From positions 305,992 through 369,991 of the forward strand of contig JABABA010000001.1 of assembly GCA_014238415.1 (NCBI GenBank): a stretch of DNA of 64,000 nucleotides. The letters are read 5' to 3'. Of this stretch, positions 53,918 through 62,047 are shown piece after piece. The stretch comes from Planctomycetota bacterium. GTDB lineage: Bacteria; Planctomycetota; UBA1135; GCA-002686595. Position numbers and translations under genes: made by a program. Within the stretch, counting starts at the first letter, position 1, and each line of letters starts with the position of its first letter. The notes under the pieces are model-generated. The model searched no databases. It saw nothing but the letters and a program-made list of their open reading frames with translations, and had not been told where the DNA came from.

Positions 53918-54877
53918 ATGGACTCACCGACCCGCCAGCTTCGCCGTTCCCGAGCCTCCTTGCCCAACCTCTTGTTGCCCGGCTTGATGGTCCTCTTGGG
54001 CGCATGCGCGACCCCCGCCCGCACGACCCCAAACCACAAGCCCCAACCCGACCAGATCAATACCCACCCCTTGCCTCCCTGGTATGGACTCACTGGCTGG
54101 GGCCGCCTGGACCAGATCGAGGGTTGGATGAAGTCCAGCGGTCCCGTGAAGAACCCGGCCTGGGTCAATCAAGCGCGTCTGGCCCTGGCAGATGGCCTCT
54201 TGAATGTCGACCCCGGCGCCGGAGACCACCTGCAATCACGCCGCAGTCGAGCACTCGACCTCTACTCCGCGGTGCTGTCCACACCGGAAGCCACGGAACA
54301 AGAAAAGACCCATGCCACCTACGGCCGGCGCCGCGCGAGCGGCAACCGTGTACCGCGCAGCCCCGCAAACACAATGCTCAGCAATGTGCTGCCCCGTTCT
54401 GACTGGAGTGCGCGCCCCGTCCAGCCGAGCAAGCTGACTCCTGCAACCGGTCCCTGGAAGTGGATTACCGTGCACCACAGCGCCCTCAGTGCATCGGATG
54501 GCACCGCCCAAGCCCAGGCGGCAAGAGACGTGCGCACGGTGCAGAACGGCCACATGGAAGAGGCCCGAGGCTACGGCGATGTGGGCTATCACTTCCTGAT
54601 CGACGCAGGAGGCCGCGTTTGGCAAGGACGCGAGCTGCGCTGGCAGGGGGCCCATGCTGGAGGCTCCAACAATGAGGGCAACATCGGAATCTGTCTGCTG
54701 GGAAATTTTGACAAGGTCCGCCCGACTCAGGCCGCTTTGAGCGCACTGGGTCGCCTGGTCAGCGACCTCCACCGAGTAGCAGGCGTGCCTTTTGATCGCG
54801 TCAAAGGTCACAAGCATTGGAAGTCCACCAACTGCCCGGGCAGGTACCTGGAGGATCACGTGGCGCGCCTGCGCTAG
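53918..54877 (+). CDS. N-acetylmuramoyl-L-alanine amidase lipoprotein
   Basis: A 319-residue predicted lipoprotein peptidoglycan amidase. The N-terminus is basic with a hydrophobic stretch and lipobox LGAC (C30). The amidase_2/PGRP domain covers about 165-310: ITVHHSALSASDG with the first zinc His, GYGDVGYHFLID, the WQGAHAGGSNNEGNIGICLLG block, and the second zinc set GHKHWKSTNCPGRYL with His and Cys. It would cut the amide between MurNAc and the stem peptide. Divergent from the TPR protease gene by 126 bases. Confidence 0.93.
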   Translation: MDSPTRQLRRSRASLPNLLLPGLMVLLGACATPARTTPNHKPQPDQINTHPLPPWYGLTGWGRLDQIEGWMKSSGPVKNPAWVNQARLALADGLLNVDPGAGDHLQSRRSRALDLYSAVLSTPEATEQEKTHATYGRRRASGNRVPRSPANTMLSNVLPRSDWSARPVQPSKLTPATGPWKWITVHHSALSASDGTAQAQAARDVRTVQNGHMEEARGYGDVGYHFLIDAGGRVWQGRELRWQGAHAGGSNNEGNIGICLLGNFDKVRPTQAALSALGRLVSDLHRVAGVPFDRVKGHKHWKSTNCPGRYLEDHVARLR

Positions 54878-54973
54878 CGCCCGAAACCTGAGGGTGGACG
54901 CCCAAGAAGCACTGCCCCAAAGGAGAACCTGCGGGACCTGACACCGCCAGAATAATCAGCGCCTTGGGAACAC

Positions 54974-55990
54974 TCAGCGAATTGGGGACGCGGAGCGGGC
55001 GCTGCCAACAGAACCTTCGAATTCCAAGTCGGCCGCCACCATTTCCTCGATCAAGGCGTCAAAACCAGTCTGTGGCTGCCAGCCCAGCATTTCCTGGGCA
55101 AGGCTCGTGTCCGCCACCAACTCGTGCACCTCAGCAGGACGCAGGAATTTCGGATCCGTGCGCACAAACTCCTGCCAGTCCAAGCCCACCACCGCAAAGG
55201 CACGAGCCACCAGATCGCGCACGGAACAGGTCTGGCCGCTGCCGATCACGAGGTCCCGAGGCGCATCCAACTGCAACATGGCCCACATGGCCCAAACATA
55301 ATCCCGGGCATGGCCCCAGTCCCGGCGGGCATCGAGGTTCCCAAGCACCAATTCTTGATCAAGGCCCAGATGAATGCGAGCCACCGCCCGAGTGACCTTG
55401 CGGGTCACGAACTCCGGTCCGCGCCTGGGGGACTCATGGTTGAACAAGATGCCCGAGACCGCCCAGGCGTCATAGGCCTCGCGGTTGTTGATGGTCGACC
55501 AATGGGCATACAACTTGGCGACCCCGTAAGGTGAGCGGGGATGAAAGGGCGTGGTCTCCGATTGGGGCCCCGGGGCGGCGCCAAACATTTCAGAACTGGA
55601 GGCCTGATAGAAGCGCGCCTCAGGAGCCACTTGCCGCAAGGCCTCCAGCAAGCGCGCCGCACCCAGACCAGTGACTTCCGCAGTGGCCACGGGCTCCGAG
55701 AATGAAGTCTGAACGAAGGACTGGGCTGCCAGGTTGTAGACCTCAGTCGGTTTTGCCTCTTGCAGGGCGCGCACCAGGGAACTCTGGTCCAGGAGGTCTC
55801 CTGTGATCAGATGCAATCGCGGCAGGAGTTCGGTAATGCGCTCATAGCTCGGTCTGGATGTGCGCCGCACGAGCCCAAAGACCTGATAGCCCTTGTCGAG
55901 CAGCAGTTCCGCCAGATAGCTGCCGTCCTGACCTGTGATACCAGTGATCAAGGCTCTGGGACTTTGAACTTGAGGCTGGATATCTTGCAT
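54974..55990 (-). CDS. gmd: GDP-mannose 4,6-dehydratase
   Basis: A 338-residue SDR. ALITGITGQDGSYLAELLLDKGYQVFGLVRR is the Gmd N-terminus, and NLAAQSFVQTSFSEP, SSSEMFG, SPYGVAKLYAHW (catalytic Tyr/Lys) and NHESPRRGPEFVTRKVTR are family blocks. Product is GDP-4-keto-6-deoxymannose, which leads to GDP-fucose, -rhamnose or -perosamine; no fcl or rmd is nearby. It begins 27 bases after uppP on the same strand. Confidence 0.95.
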   Translation of the reverse strand: MQDIQPQVQSPRALITGITGQDGSYLAELLLDKGYQVFGLVRRTSRPSYERITELLPRLHLITGDLLDQSSLVRALQEAKPTEVYNLAAQSFVQTSFSEPVATAEVTGLGAARLLEALRQVAPEARFYQASSSEMFGAAPGPQSETTPFHPRSPYGVAKLYAHWSTINNREAYDAWAVSGILFNHESPRRGPEFVTRKVTRAVARIHLGLDQELVLGNLDARRDWGHARDYVWAMWAMLQLDAPRDLVIGSGQTCSVRDLVARAFAVVGLDWQEFVRTDPKFLRPAEVHELVADTSLAQEMLGWQPQTGFDALIEEMVAADLEFEGSVGSARSASPIR

Positions 55991-56017
55991 GCCTGCTTGA
56001 CGCCCTGGGGCGTCGTT

Positions 56018-56848
56018 TCATTCCCCCAGATTCGAAACCAAAAGGATCCACAGGCCCATACAACCGGTATACATCACAAAGGGGAGCAGGCTGTGCCGGG
56101 TCAGGAATAGCAGCAGCATACGCAAGGAAAGCAAACCCACCAGGCCCGACACCACCACTCCGAGCAGCATCCCGGAGTTGGAGACCGAACCGAAGCCCAG
56201 TTCCATGGCATCTGGCAACTTGAGCAGGGCCGCCCCTCCCACTGCAATCAGGCTCATCAGAAACGACAGGCGGGCCGCCTGGGTGCCCGCCAGCCCGAGC
56301 ATCAGGCCGGCGGCAATGGTGCTGCCGGATCGGGAGACGCCGGGAACCAACGCTGCCGCTTGGGCCACCCCAATGACGAGGGCCGTCCAAAGGGGAGGCA
56401 CAACAGCCACCCCCTCATCACTGGGTTGCCCGTGCCGCCGCCTGCCCCTCTCCCCAAGGGCAAGGAGGCACGCGGTCCCTAGCAAGCCCCACCCCGCGAC
56501 CCGGACGTTTGCGCTGGCCTGCTCAAAAAGGTCGTCCGCGCATATCCCAAGCAGCGCCGCAGGGATAGAGGCAACAGCCAGCCAAATGGGCAAACGCCAC
56601 TCGCGGCGCAAGAGCCCGCGCAGCAGAGCGATCACATCGACGCGATAGGCAACCAGCACGGCCACCAAAGTGCCCACATGCAAAGCCACATCAAATGCAA
56701 GGCCCACCTCCTTCAGTCCCAGGAAACTGCGCCCAAGCACCAAATGCCCAGACGAGCTGATCGGCAGGAACTCCGCCACCCCCTGCAAGACCGCCAACAG
56801 AAGCACTGCCAGCAGATTGGATGCTTCGGGATCGGTGACGGGGTCCAT
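56018..56848 (-). CDS. uppP: Undecaprenyl-diphosphatase
   Basis: A 276-residue membrane enzyme that recycles undecaprenyl pyrophosphate to the carrier lipid phosphate. The signature GVAEFLPISSSGHLVLG is near residue 22, with the second block PGVSRSGSTIAAGLMLG near 167; about eight membrane segments. The ATG at 56848 follows ald by ten bases and gives a normal family length. It supports peptidoglycan and EPS synthesis. Confidence 0.95.
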   Translation of the reverse strand: MDPVTDPEASNLLAVLLLAVLQGVAEFLPISSSGHLVLGRSFLGLKEVGLAFDVALHVGTLVAVLVAYRVDVIALLRGLLRREWRLPIWLAVASIPAALLGICADDLFEQASANVRVAGWGLLGTACLLALGERGRRRHGQPSDEGVAVVPPLWTALVIGVAQAAALVPGVSRSGSTIAAGLMLGLAGTQAARLSFLMSLIAVGGAALLKLPDAMELGFGSVSNSGMLLGVVVSGLVGLLSLRMLLLFLTRHSLLPFVMYTGCMGLWILLVSNLGE

Positions 56849-56858
56849 GGAGCTAGGA

Positions 56859-57980
56859 TCAGACCAACTGGCCGGCGGCCTCTGCCACAGGGGTCCATTC
56901 GATCCCCAGATCGCGACCCACAGGCTCACAGGTCAGGGTACCGCCCAGGGCGTTGGCGGCCTGGGCCAGGGCAGAGCTGCCCTGAATAGCACTCTTGGTT
57001 CCCTCCGACGCCAGCTTGCGCACCCAGGGCAGGGTCGCGCTGGTCAGGGCAAGAGTCGAGGTGCAAGGCACCGCTCCAGGCATGTTGGCCACGCAGTAGT
57101 GCACCACATGGTCCACCACATAAGTGGGCTCGTCATGGGTAGTGGGTCTGGCGGTTTCAAAACAGCCGCCCTGATCGATGGCCACATCAACAATCACGCT
57201 GCCGGGCTTCATTACCTTGAGGTCGTCCCTACTGACCAATTTGGGAGCCGCAGCCCCGGGGATCAGCACCGCGCCCACGACCAGGTCAGAGTGGGCGAGT
57301 TCCTCGCGGATTGCACGACGACTGGACCACAGGGTGGTGCAGTTGGCTGGCAGGATCTCGTCCAGGTAGGCCATGCGCCCGTGGTTCACATCGGCAACAA
57401 CAACGTCAGCACCGAGGCCTGCAGCCATGCGAGCCGAGTTCGTACCAACGGTACCGCCGCCCAGGACCAGGACCCGTGCCGGGCGCACACCAGGAACACC
57501 GCCCAACAAAACCCCAAGGCCGCCAATGGGCTTCTCCAAGCAACGTGCGCCCGCCTGAATCGCCAGCCGACCAGCCACTTCGCTCATGGGTTCGAGCAGG
57601 GGCAAGCGGCCATTGACCACAAGCGTCTCGTATGCGATGCAGTGGGAACCCGTTGCCAGCACCCCACGCGTCAATGCTTCGTCAGCTGCCAGATGAAAGT
57701 AGGTGAAGAGGGTCTGGCCCGGGCGCATGCGGGACCACTCCACATTCTGGGGTTCCTTGACCTTGAGCATCAGATCCGCCTGGGCCCAAACTCCATCAGG
57801 GCCCGAAACTATTTGCGCTCCCGCATCAGAGTAGAGTTCATCACCAAGGCCCGAGCCATCCCCTGCGCCACTCTCCACTAGGATCTGGTGCCCATCAGCG
57901 ACCAACTCTTCGACCCCAGCCGGGGTCAGGCCAACCCTGTACTCATGGGTCTTGATTTCACGAACGCAGCCGATTTTCAC
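56859..57980 (-). CDS. ald: Alanine dehydrogenase
   Basis: A 373-residue NAD enzyme interconverting alanine and pyruvate plus ammonia. MKIGCVREIKTHEYRVGLTP, KVKEPQNVEW, YFHLAADEALT (catalytic His) and VLGGGTVGTNSARMAAGLGA (NAD site), then DVAIDQGGCFETARPTTHDEPTY, are standard Ald sequences. It is first of the ald-uppP-gmd set. Length is normal (about 371). Confidence 0.96.
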   Translation of the reverse strand: MKIGCVREIKTHEYRVGLTPAGVEELVADGHQILVESGAGDGSGLGDELYSDAGAQIVSGPDGVWAQADLMLKVKEPQNVEWSRMRPGQTLFTYFHLAADEALTRGVLATGSHCIAYETLVVNGRLPLLEPMSEVAGRLAIQAGARCLEKPIGGLGVLLGGVPGVRPARVLVLGGGTVGTNSARMAAGLGADVVVADVNHGRMAYLDEILPANCTTLWSSRRAIREELAHSDLVVGAVLIPGAAAPKLVSRDDLKVMKPGSVIVDVAIDQGGCFETARPTTHDEPTYVVDHVVHYCVANMPGAVPCTSTLALTSATLPWVRKLASEGTKSAIQGSSALAQAANALGGTLTCEPVGRDLGIEWTPVAEAAGQLV

Positions 57981-58176
57981 AGGGAACTCTCAGGAAGAAG
58001 GCAATGGCCAGGACAAGGGACTAACGAAAATACCGAGGCCAAGAAGTCTAGCGAGCAAACGCCTGGGATGGGCACATCGCCTGGCCTGGGTGGCGGGTTT
58101 TGAGCGTCGATTCGAGCCCCCTGGGCCTCTCCCTCTTCCCCATGGCTACCCTCTCGGCCCAAAGTAGTGAAAACTG

Positions 58177-58205
58177 TTGGCAGCGGCAGTCCCCCGCGCT
58201 AATCT
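58177..58205 (+). promoter_or_regulatory. Predicted sigma-70 promoter of tRNA-Val
   Basis: TTGGCA (58177-58182) and TAATCT (58200-58205) are separated by 17 bases, close to the consensus. Transcription would start near 58212, about 12 bases before the tRNA. Inferred from sequence only. Confidence 0.55.
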
Positions 58206-58223
58206 CCCCCCGCTGAATGCTTA

Positions 58224-58300
<77 letters not shown>

Positions 58301-58306
58301 ACAACT

Positions 58307-58364
58307 TCTGTCAAACCTGGGGCTGGAGCGCCCTCGCAGGCACATCTCGGCCCCTGCTGACAGA
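58307..58364 (+). terminator. Nested stem structure downstream of tRNA-Val
   Basis: TCTGTCA (58307-58313) pairs with TGACAGA (58358-58364), and inside it GGGGC (58319-58323) pairs with GCCCC (58350-58354). Only TTT follows. It begins six bases after the tRNA and ends 41 bases before the HtrA start. It may end tRNA transcription or form a processed leader for the protease mRNA. Confidence 0.5.
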
Positions 58365-58405
58365 TTTAGGCTCCAACTCGTCGTCCCCAGGCCGTACAAG
58401 AGGGC

Positions 58406-59857
58406 ATGCACAGCATTCTCCTCCTATCCGCCCTGTCCCTGGCCCAGACCCCCACCGACAACACGCCCGTCCAGCCCAGGGACCCCAACGCAATCCTCGC
58501 AGCACAGCATGCAGCCTATGACGCCATTGCGAACGTGCCGCGAGAGACCCCTACCACCCGCGTTGCCCGAGCGGTGCAACCGAGCGTAGTTTTCATCGAA
58601 ACCGAAGGATCACGCATGATCAGGCGCGGCCCCTTTGGCAGCACCACGATTCCTGTCCAAGGTGCGGGCACGGGCGTTGTGGTTCACGAGGACGGCTATG
58701 TGATCACCAACTATCACGTGGTGCGCGGAGCGCGAAGGATTCAGGTCTCATTTGCAGGGGAACCCGTGCGACACCTGGCAGAATTGCTTTCCTATCGCGA
58801 GGCCGAAGACCTGGCCCTTCTTCGCATCACCAACAAGGGGAGCCTGGACCCGGATCATTCCGCCAATCCCTCCGAAGAACAGCCCCTGGGCCTGACCTCT
58901 GCCGGCATTGTGCGGCGCGCTCCCAAGGTGATCGACATCCCTCCCCGTCCCTACCCGGCAGTGCGTATGGGCACCAGTTCGGACCTGATGGTGGGAGAAA
59001 TTGTGGTGGCCGTGGGCAATCCCCATGGCCAACAACACACGGTCTCCAATGGCATTGTCTCCGGGTTGCACCGGGACATTCAGGCTCAGAATCTGCTCTT
59101 TCGAGATCTGATCCAAACAGACGCCTCCATCAACCTGGGCAACAGCGGCGGCCCCCTGCTCAACATTCGTGGAGAACTGATCGGCATCAACACGGTAATG
59201 AATGTTTCAGCCGAGAACATCGGCTTTGCGATCCCGGTGGACCGGGTGCGAGATGTGCTTGAGGACGAACTCTTCCCCAGCGCCCACCGGGCCTGGATAG
59301 GCATCGATCTGGGAGAAGACCAAGCGGTGACCTCCGTGGTAACGGGCAGCCCTGCTGCCCAGGCGGGCCTCTGCGCCGGAGATCGCATCCTCTCCATCGC
59401 CGATCGCCCAGCGACTACGCCAGAGGATTGGACCCACGCATCCCTGCAACTGACTCCAGGTGCTCCCTCGATCCTGATGGTGCAGCGGGGACCGGAGGAG
59501 GTGCGCATGACCCTGATCCCCTGGAGCAGATCCAGCGGAATACTCTGGAAGCATCTGGGCCTCAGGGTGCGCGAGGTAGCATCTGGCCGCACACCCTATA
59601 TCGTGGTCACGGCAATCCGCAAAGGTGGGCCGGCGGCAGACATAGGGGCACAAATCGGCGACCTGATTCCAGCAGTGCACCCCGCGGAAGCGGGCAGCCG
59701 TCCCGCCTCCCTGGTGCGAAATCGCCGGGATCTGGCTGCCATCGTGGAAGCCATGACCACGGGCACCATGCTCGAGATCGACATCTACCGGGATGACGAC
59801 AGGAACCAGGAATACGGCTACGAGGAACTCTACAAGGGCGCGCTCGTGAAGCACTAG
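58406..59857 (+). CDS. HtrA/DegP-type serine protease
   Basis: A 483-residue exported protease. A short signal peptide (MHSILLLSALSLAQ) is followed by a trypsin-like domain with H104 (TNYHVV), D135 (EDLALLRI) and S247 (GNSGGP). An insert of about 40 residues lies between D135 and the SSDLMVGEIVVAVGNP block. Two PDZ domains follow at about 290-370 and 380-470 (GIDLGEDQ, AAQAGLCAGDRILSI; GGPAADIGAQIGDLI). It would act in envelope protein quality control. It is plus-strand and separate from the carbamoyltransferase module by a strong hairpin. Confidence 0.93.
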   Translation: MHSILLLSALSLAQTPTDNTPVQPRDPNAILAAQHAAYDAIANVPRETPTTRVARAVQPSVVFIETEGSRMIRRGPFGSTTIPVQGAGTGVVVHEDGYVITNYHVVRGARRIQVSFAGEPVRHLAELLSYREAEDLALLRITNKGSLDPDHSANPSEEQPLGLTSAGIVRRAPKVIDIPPRPYPAVRMGTSSDLMVGEIVVAVGNPHGQQHTVSNGIVSGLHRDIQAQNLLFRDLIQTDASINLGNSGGPLLNIRGELIGINTVMNVSAENIGFAIPVDRVRDVLEDELFPSAHRAWIGIDLGEDQAVTSVVTGSPAAQAGLCAGDRILSIADRPATTPEDWTHASLQLTPGAPSILMVQRGPEEVRMTLIPWSRSSGILWKHLGLRVREVASGRTPYIVVTAIRKGGPAADIGAQIGDLIPAVHPAEAGSRPASLVRNRRDLAAIVEAMTTGTMLEIDIYRDDDRNQEYGYEELYKGALVKH

Positions 59858-59886
59858 GGCTCCCGGAAGCCAAGAGACGCAGGCTA

Positions 59887-59934
59887 GGACCCCAGCCCCC
59901 TGTCCCGCTGCTGGTCAGGGGGCAATAGGGGTCC
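59887..59934 (+). terminator. Strong two-part hairpin downstream of the HtrA gene
   Basis: GGACCCC (59887-59893) pairs with GGGGTCC (59928-59934), and inside, GCCCCCTG (59895-59902) pairs with CAGGGGGC (59916-59923) around a 13-base loop. All 15 pairs are perfect. It starts 29 bases after the stop. There is no T-run behind it, so it may be a terminator of atypical form or a regulatory leader of the next gene. Confidence 0.55.
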
Positions 59935-59981
59935 ACAATCGTGCTTGCTTGGCCGATCAAGAAGCTTACTCTTGCCTTCTC

Positions 59982-60224
59982 ATGCCCCCCCCCATGGAAT
60001 CCGACCCCAGCCTGCTCAGGACCCTGCTGACCTTCAGTGAGCGCTTCGGGCAGATGCTCTCTCGCATTCTGCTGACCGTGCTCTACTACGGCCTGTTGGG
60101 CCCCGTGGCCCTGATCTATCAGCGCTGCGCCGACCCCCTTCACCTGCGCAAGCGGCCATCGGGCAACTGGACAGCCTGGGACGACCACGGCATCGGCCTC
60201 AAGGCCGCCCGCCGCCAGGACTGA
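59982..60224 (+). CDS. Small SxtJ-like membrane protein
   Basis: An 80-residue protein with one hydrophobic segment (RILLTVLYYGLLGPVALIYQ) and a basic tail (DPLHLRKRPSGNW). It resembles the C-terminal part of SxtJ-family membrane proteins, which often precede NodU-type carbamoyltransferase genes; the N-terminal membrane hairpin of full-length members is missing. The ATG at 59982 or 59994 is more likely than the TTG at 59949. It lies 25 bases before the carbamoyltransferase gene. Confidence 0.6.
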   Translation: MPPPMESDPSLLRTLLTFSERFGQMLSRILLTVLYYGLLGPVALIYQRCADPLHLRKRPSGNWTAWDDHGIGLKAARRQD

Positions 60225-60249
60225 ACGCTCGATCGACCAGCAGCCCCCA

Positions 60250-62043
60250 ATGAACGTTCTCGGCCTCTCATTCGATTACCACGATTCCTCTGCCGCCCTC
60301 ATCAAAGATGGCGTACTGGTGGCAGCTGCTTCGGAAGAGCGCTTCAGTCGCGTCAAGCACGACTCAAGCCTGCCCAAACTGGCAGTGGAATTCGCCATCC
60401 AAAAGGGCGGCATCACCCGTGACGAATTGGACTGGGTGGTTTTCTACGAGAAGCCCTTCGTCAAGTTCGAACGCATGCTGCTCACGGGCCTGGCCACCTT
60501 CCCTCGTTCAGCCGGAGTCTTTCGAGAATCCATGCAGCGCTGGATCAGCGACAAGCTGTGGGTCAAGTCCCACATGGCACGCAAGCTCGGAGTGCCCAAG
60601 AAAAAACTGCTCTTTGCGGAACACCACATGTCCCACGCAGCGGCGAGCTTCTTCACCTCACCCTTCGCCGACTCCGCCATTCTGACTGTGGACGGAGCCG
60701 GCGAATGGACCACCGCAACCATGGGCATCGGCAGGGGCAACAAAATCGAGTTGCTGAAGGAAATGCGCTTCCCCCACTCCTTGGGGCTGCTCTACTCGGC
60801 CTTCACGGCCTATTGCGGTTTCGAGATCAACGAGGGCGAGTACAAGTTGATGGGCATGCACCCCTACGGCACACCGCGTTACACGGACAAGATCAAGCAA
60901 CTGATCGAGGTGGGCGAGGACGGAAGCCTGTGGCACGACATGCGCTACTTCAACTACCACTTCTCACGAAACGACACCCTGTCCACTGCCTTTGAGGAAC
61001 ACTTTGGTCGCCCTCGCCGAGACCCCAAGGAAAGCGACAAGAGTCTCGATCCCTACTACTGCGACATGGCCGCTTCGATCCAGGCAGTGACCGAAGAAGT
61101 GCTGCTCAAGATGCTGCACCACCTGCACGAGGTCTCGGGCGGCATGAACTCCGTCTGCCTCTCTGGCGGAGTGGCCCTCAACTCCGTGGCCAACTACAAG
61201 CTCATGCGGGATGGCCCCTTCGAAGAGGTCTACATCCACCCGGCCCCAGGGGACGACGGGGGCGCGGCAGGGGCTGCCTATTGGGCCTACAACCAGATCT
61301 GCGATCAGCCCCGGGGCCCGGCCCTCGACCATGCATTCTTGGGCTCTGAGTATTCTGACGAACAGATCGAGACCTTCTTGAAAGAGAACGACATCCCCTA
61401 CGAACACATCGCCGATGATCAGGCCTTCTACCAGTTCGTGGCCAAAGCTCTCGAAGAGGGCCAGGTCTGCGGCTGGTTTCGGGGACGCTTTGAGTGGGGC
61501 CCGAGGGCGCTCGGCGCTCGCTCGATTATCGCCGATCCACGCAGGGCGGAAATGAAGGAGAAGCTCAACTCCACTATCAAGTTCCGCGAAGCCTTCCGCC
61601 CCTTCGCCCCCAGTGTTCTGGAAGAACGGGCCGATGAGTTCTTCGAGATCCCCAACGCAGAAAAGCACTTCCCAGCACGCTTCATGCTCTATGTGGCCCC
61701 CGTCCGCAAAGAGAAACGGGATGTCCTCCCAGCCATCACCCACGAGGACGGATCAGGCCGCTTGCAGACGGTCTTCAAGGACACGAACCCTGGATACCAC
61801 CAGATGATCGAGGCCTTCGGCGACCTGACCGGCGTGCCAGTTGTGATGAATACCTCCTTCAACCTCAAGGGTGAGCCAATCGTCGAGTCCCCGGCCCACG
61901 CCTTCAACACCTTCAGCCTGAGCGGTATGGACCTCTTGCTGCTGCACAATTTCATCATCCGCGCTGATGCCAAGAAAAAAATCGCTGAGACACGATTCCA
62001 CCTGCGGCATGAAGGGGATTCGGTCCTGCAAATGGTGAGCTAA
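60250..62043 (+). CDS. Carbamoyltransferase (NodU/CmcH family)
   Basis: A 597-residue enzyme transferring a carbamoyl group from carbamoyl phosphate to a hydroxyl, probably on a glycan. It begins MNVLGLSFDYHDSSAALI. The N-terminal Kae1-like domain has EHHMSHAAASFFTSPF (metal His) and TVDGAGEWTT; the C-terminal YrdC-like carbamoylation part carries GWFRGRFEWGPRALGARSIIADPR and MNTSFNLKGEPIVESP. All hallmark motifs are present. It is followed at four bases by the SGNH gene, indicating an operon. Confidence 0.95.
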   Translation: MNVLGLSFDYHDSSAALIKDGVLVAAASEERFSRVKHDSSLPKLAVEFAIQKGGITRDELDWVVFYEKPFVKFERMLLTGLATFPRSAGVFRESMQRWISDKLWVKSHMARKLGVPKKKLLFAEHHMSHAAASFFTSPFADSAILTVDGAGEWTTATMGIGRGNKIELLKEMRFPHSLGLLYSAFTAYCGFEINEGEYKLMGMHPYGTPRYTDKIKQLIEVGEDGSLWHDMRYFNYHFSRNDTLSTAFEEHFGRPRRDPKESDKSLDPYYCDMAASIQAVTEEVLLKMLHHLHEVSGGMNSVCLSGGVALNSVANYKLMRDGPFEEVYIHPAPGDDGGAAGAAYWAYNQICDQPRGPALDHAFLGSEYSDEQIETFLKENDIPYEHIADDQAFYQFVAKALEEGQVCGWFRGRFEWGPRALGARSIIADPRRAEMKEKLNSTIKFREAFRPFAPSVLEERADEFFEIPNAEKHFPARFMLYVAPVRKEKRDVLPAITHEDGSGRLQTVFKDTNPGYHQMIEAFGDLTGVPVVMNTSFNLKGEPIVESPAHAFNTFSLSGMDLLLLHNFIIRADAKKKIAETRFHLRHEGDSVLQMVS

Positions 62044-62047
62044 GCCA

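Noticed and set aside
56670..57881. Plus-strand ORF of 403 codons
   Set aside because: Antisense to ald and uppP; His/Gln/Gly-rich translation without motifs.
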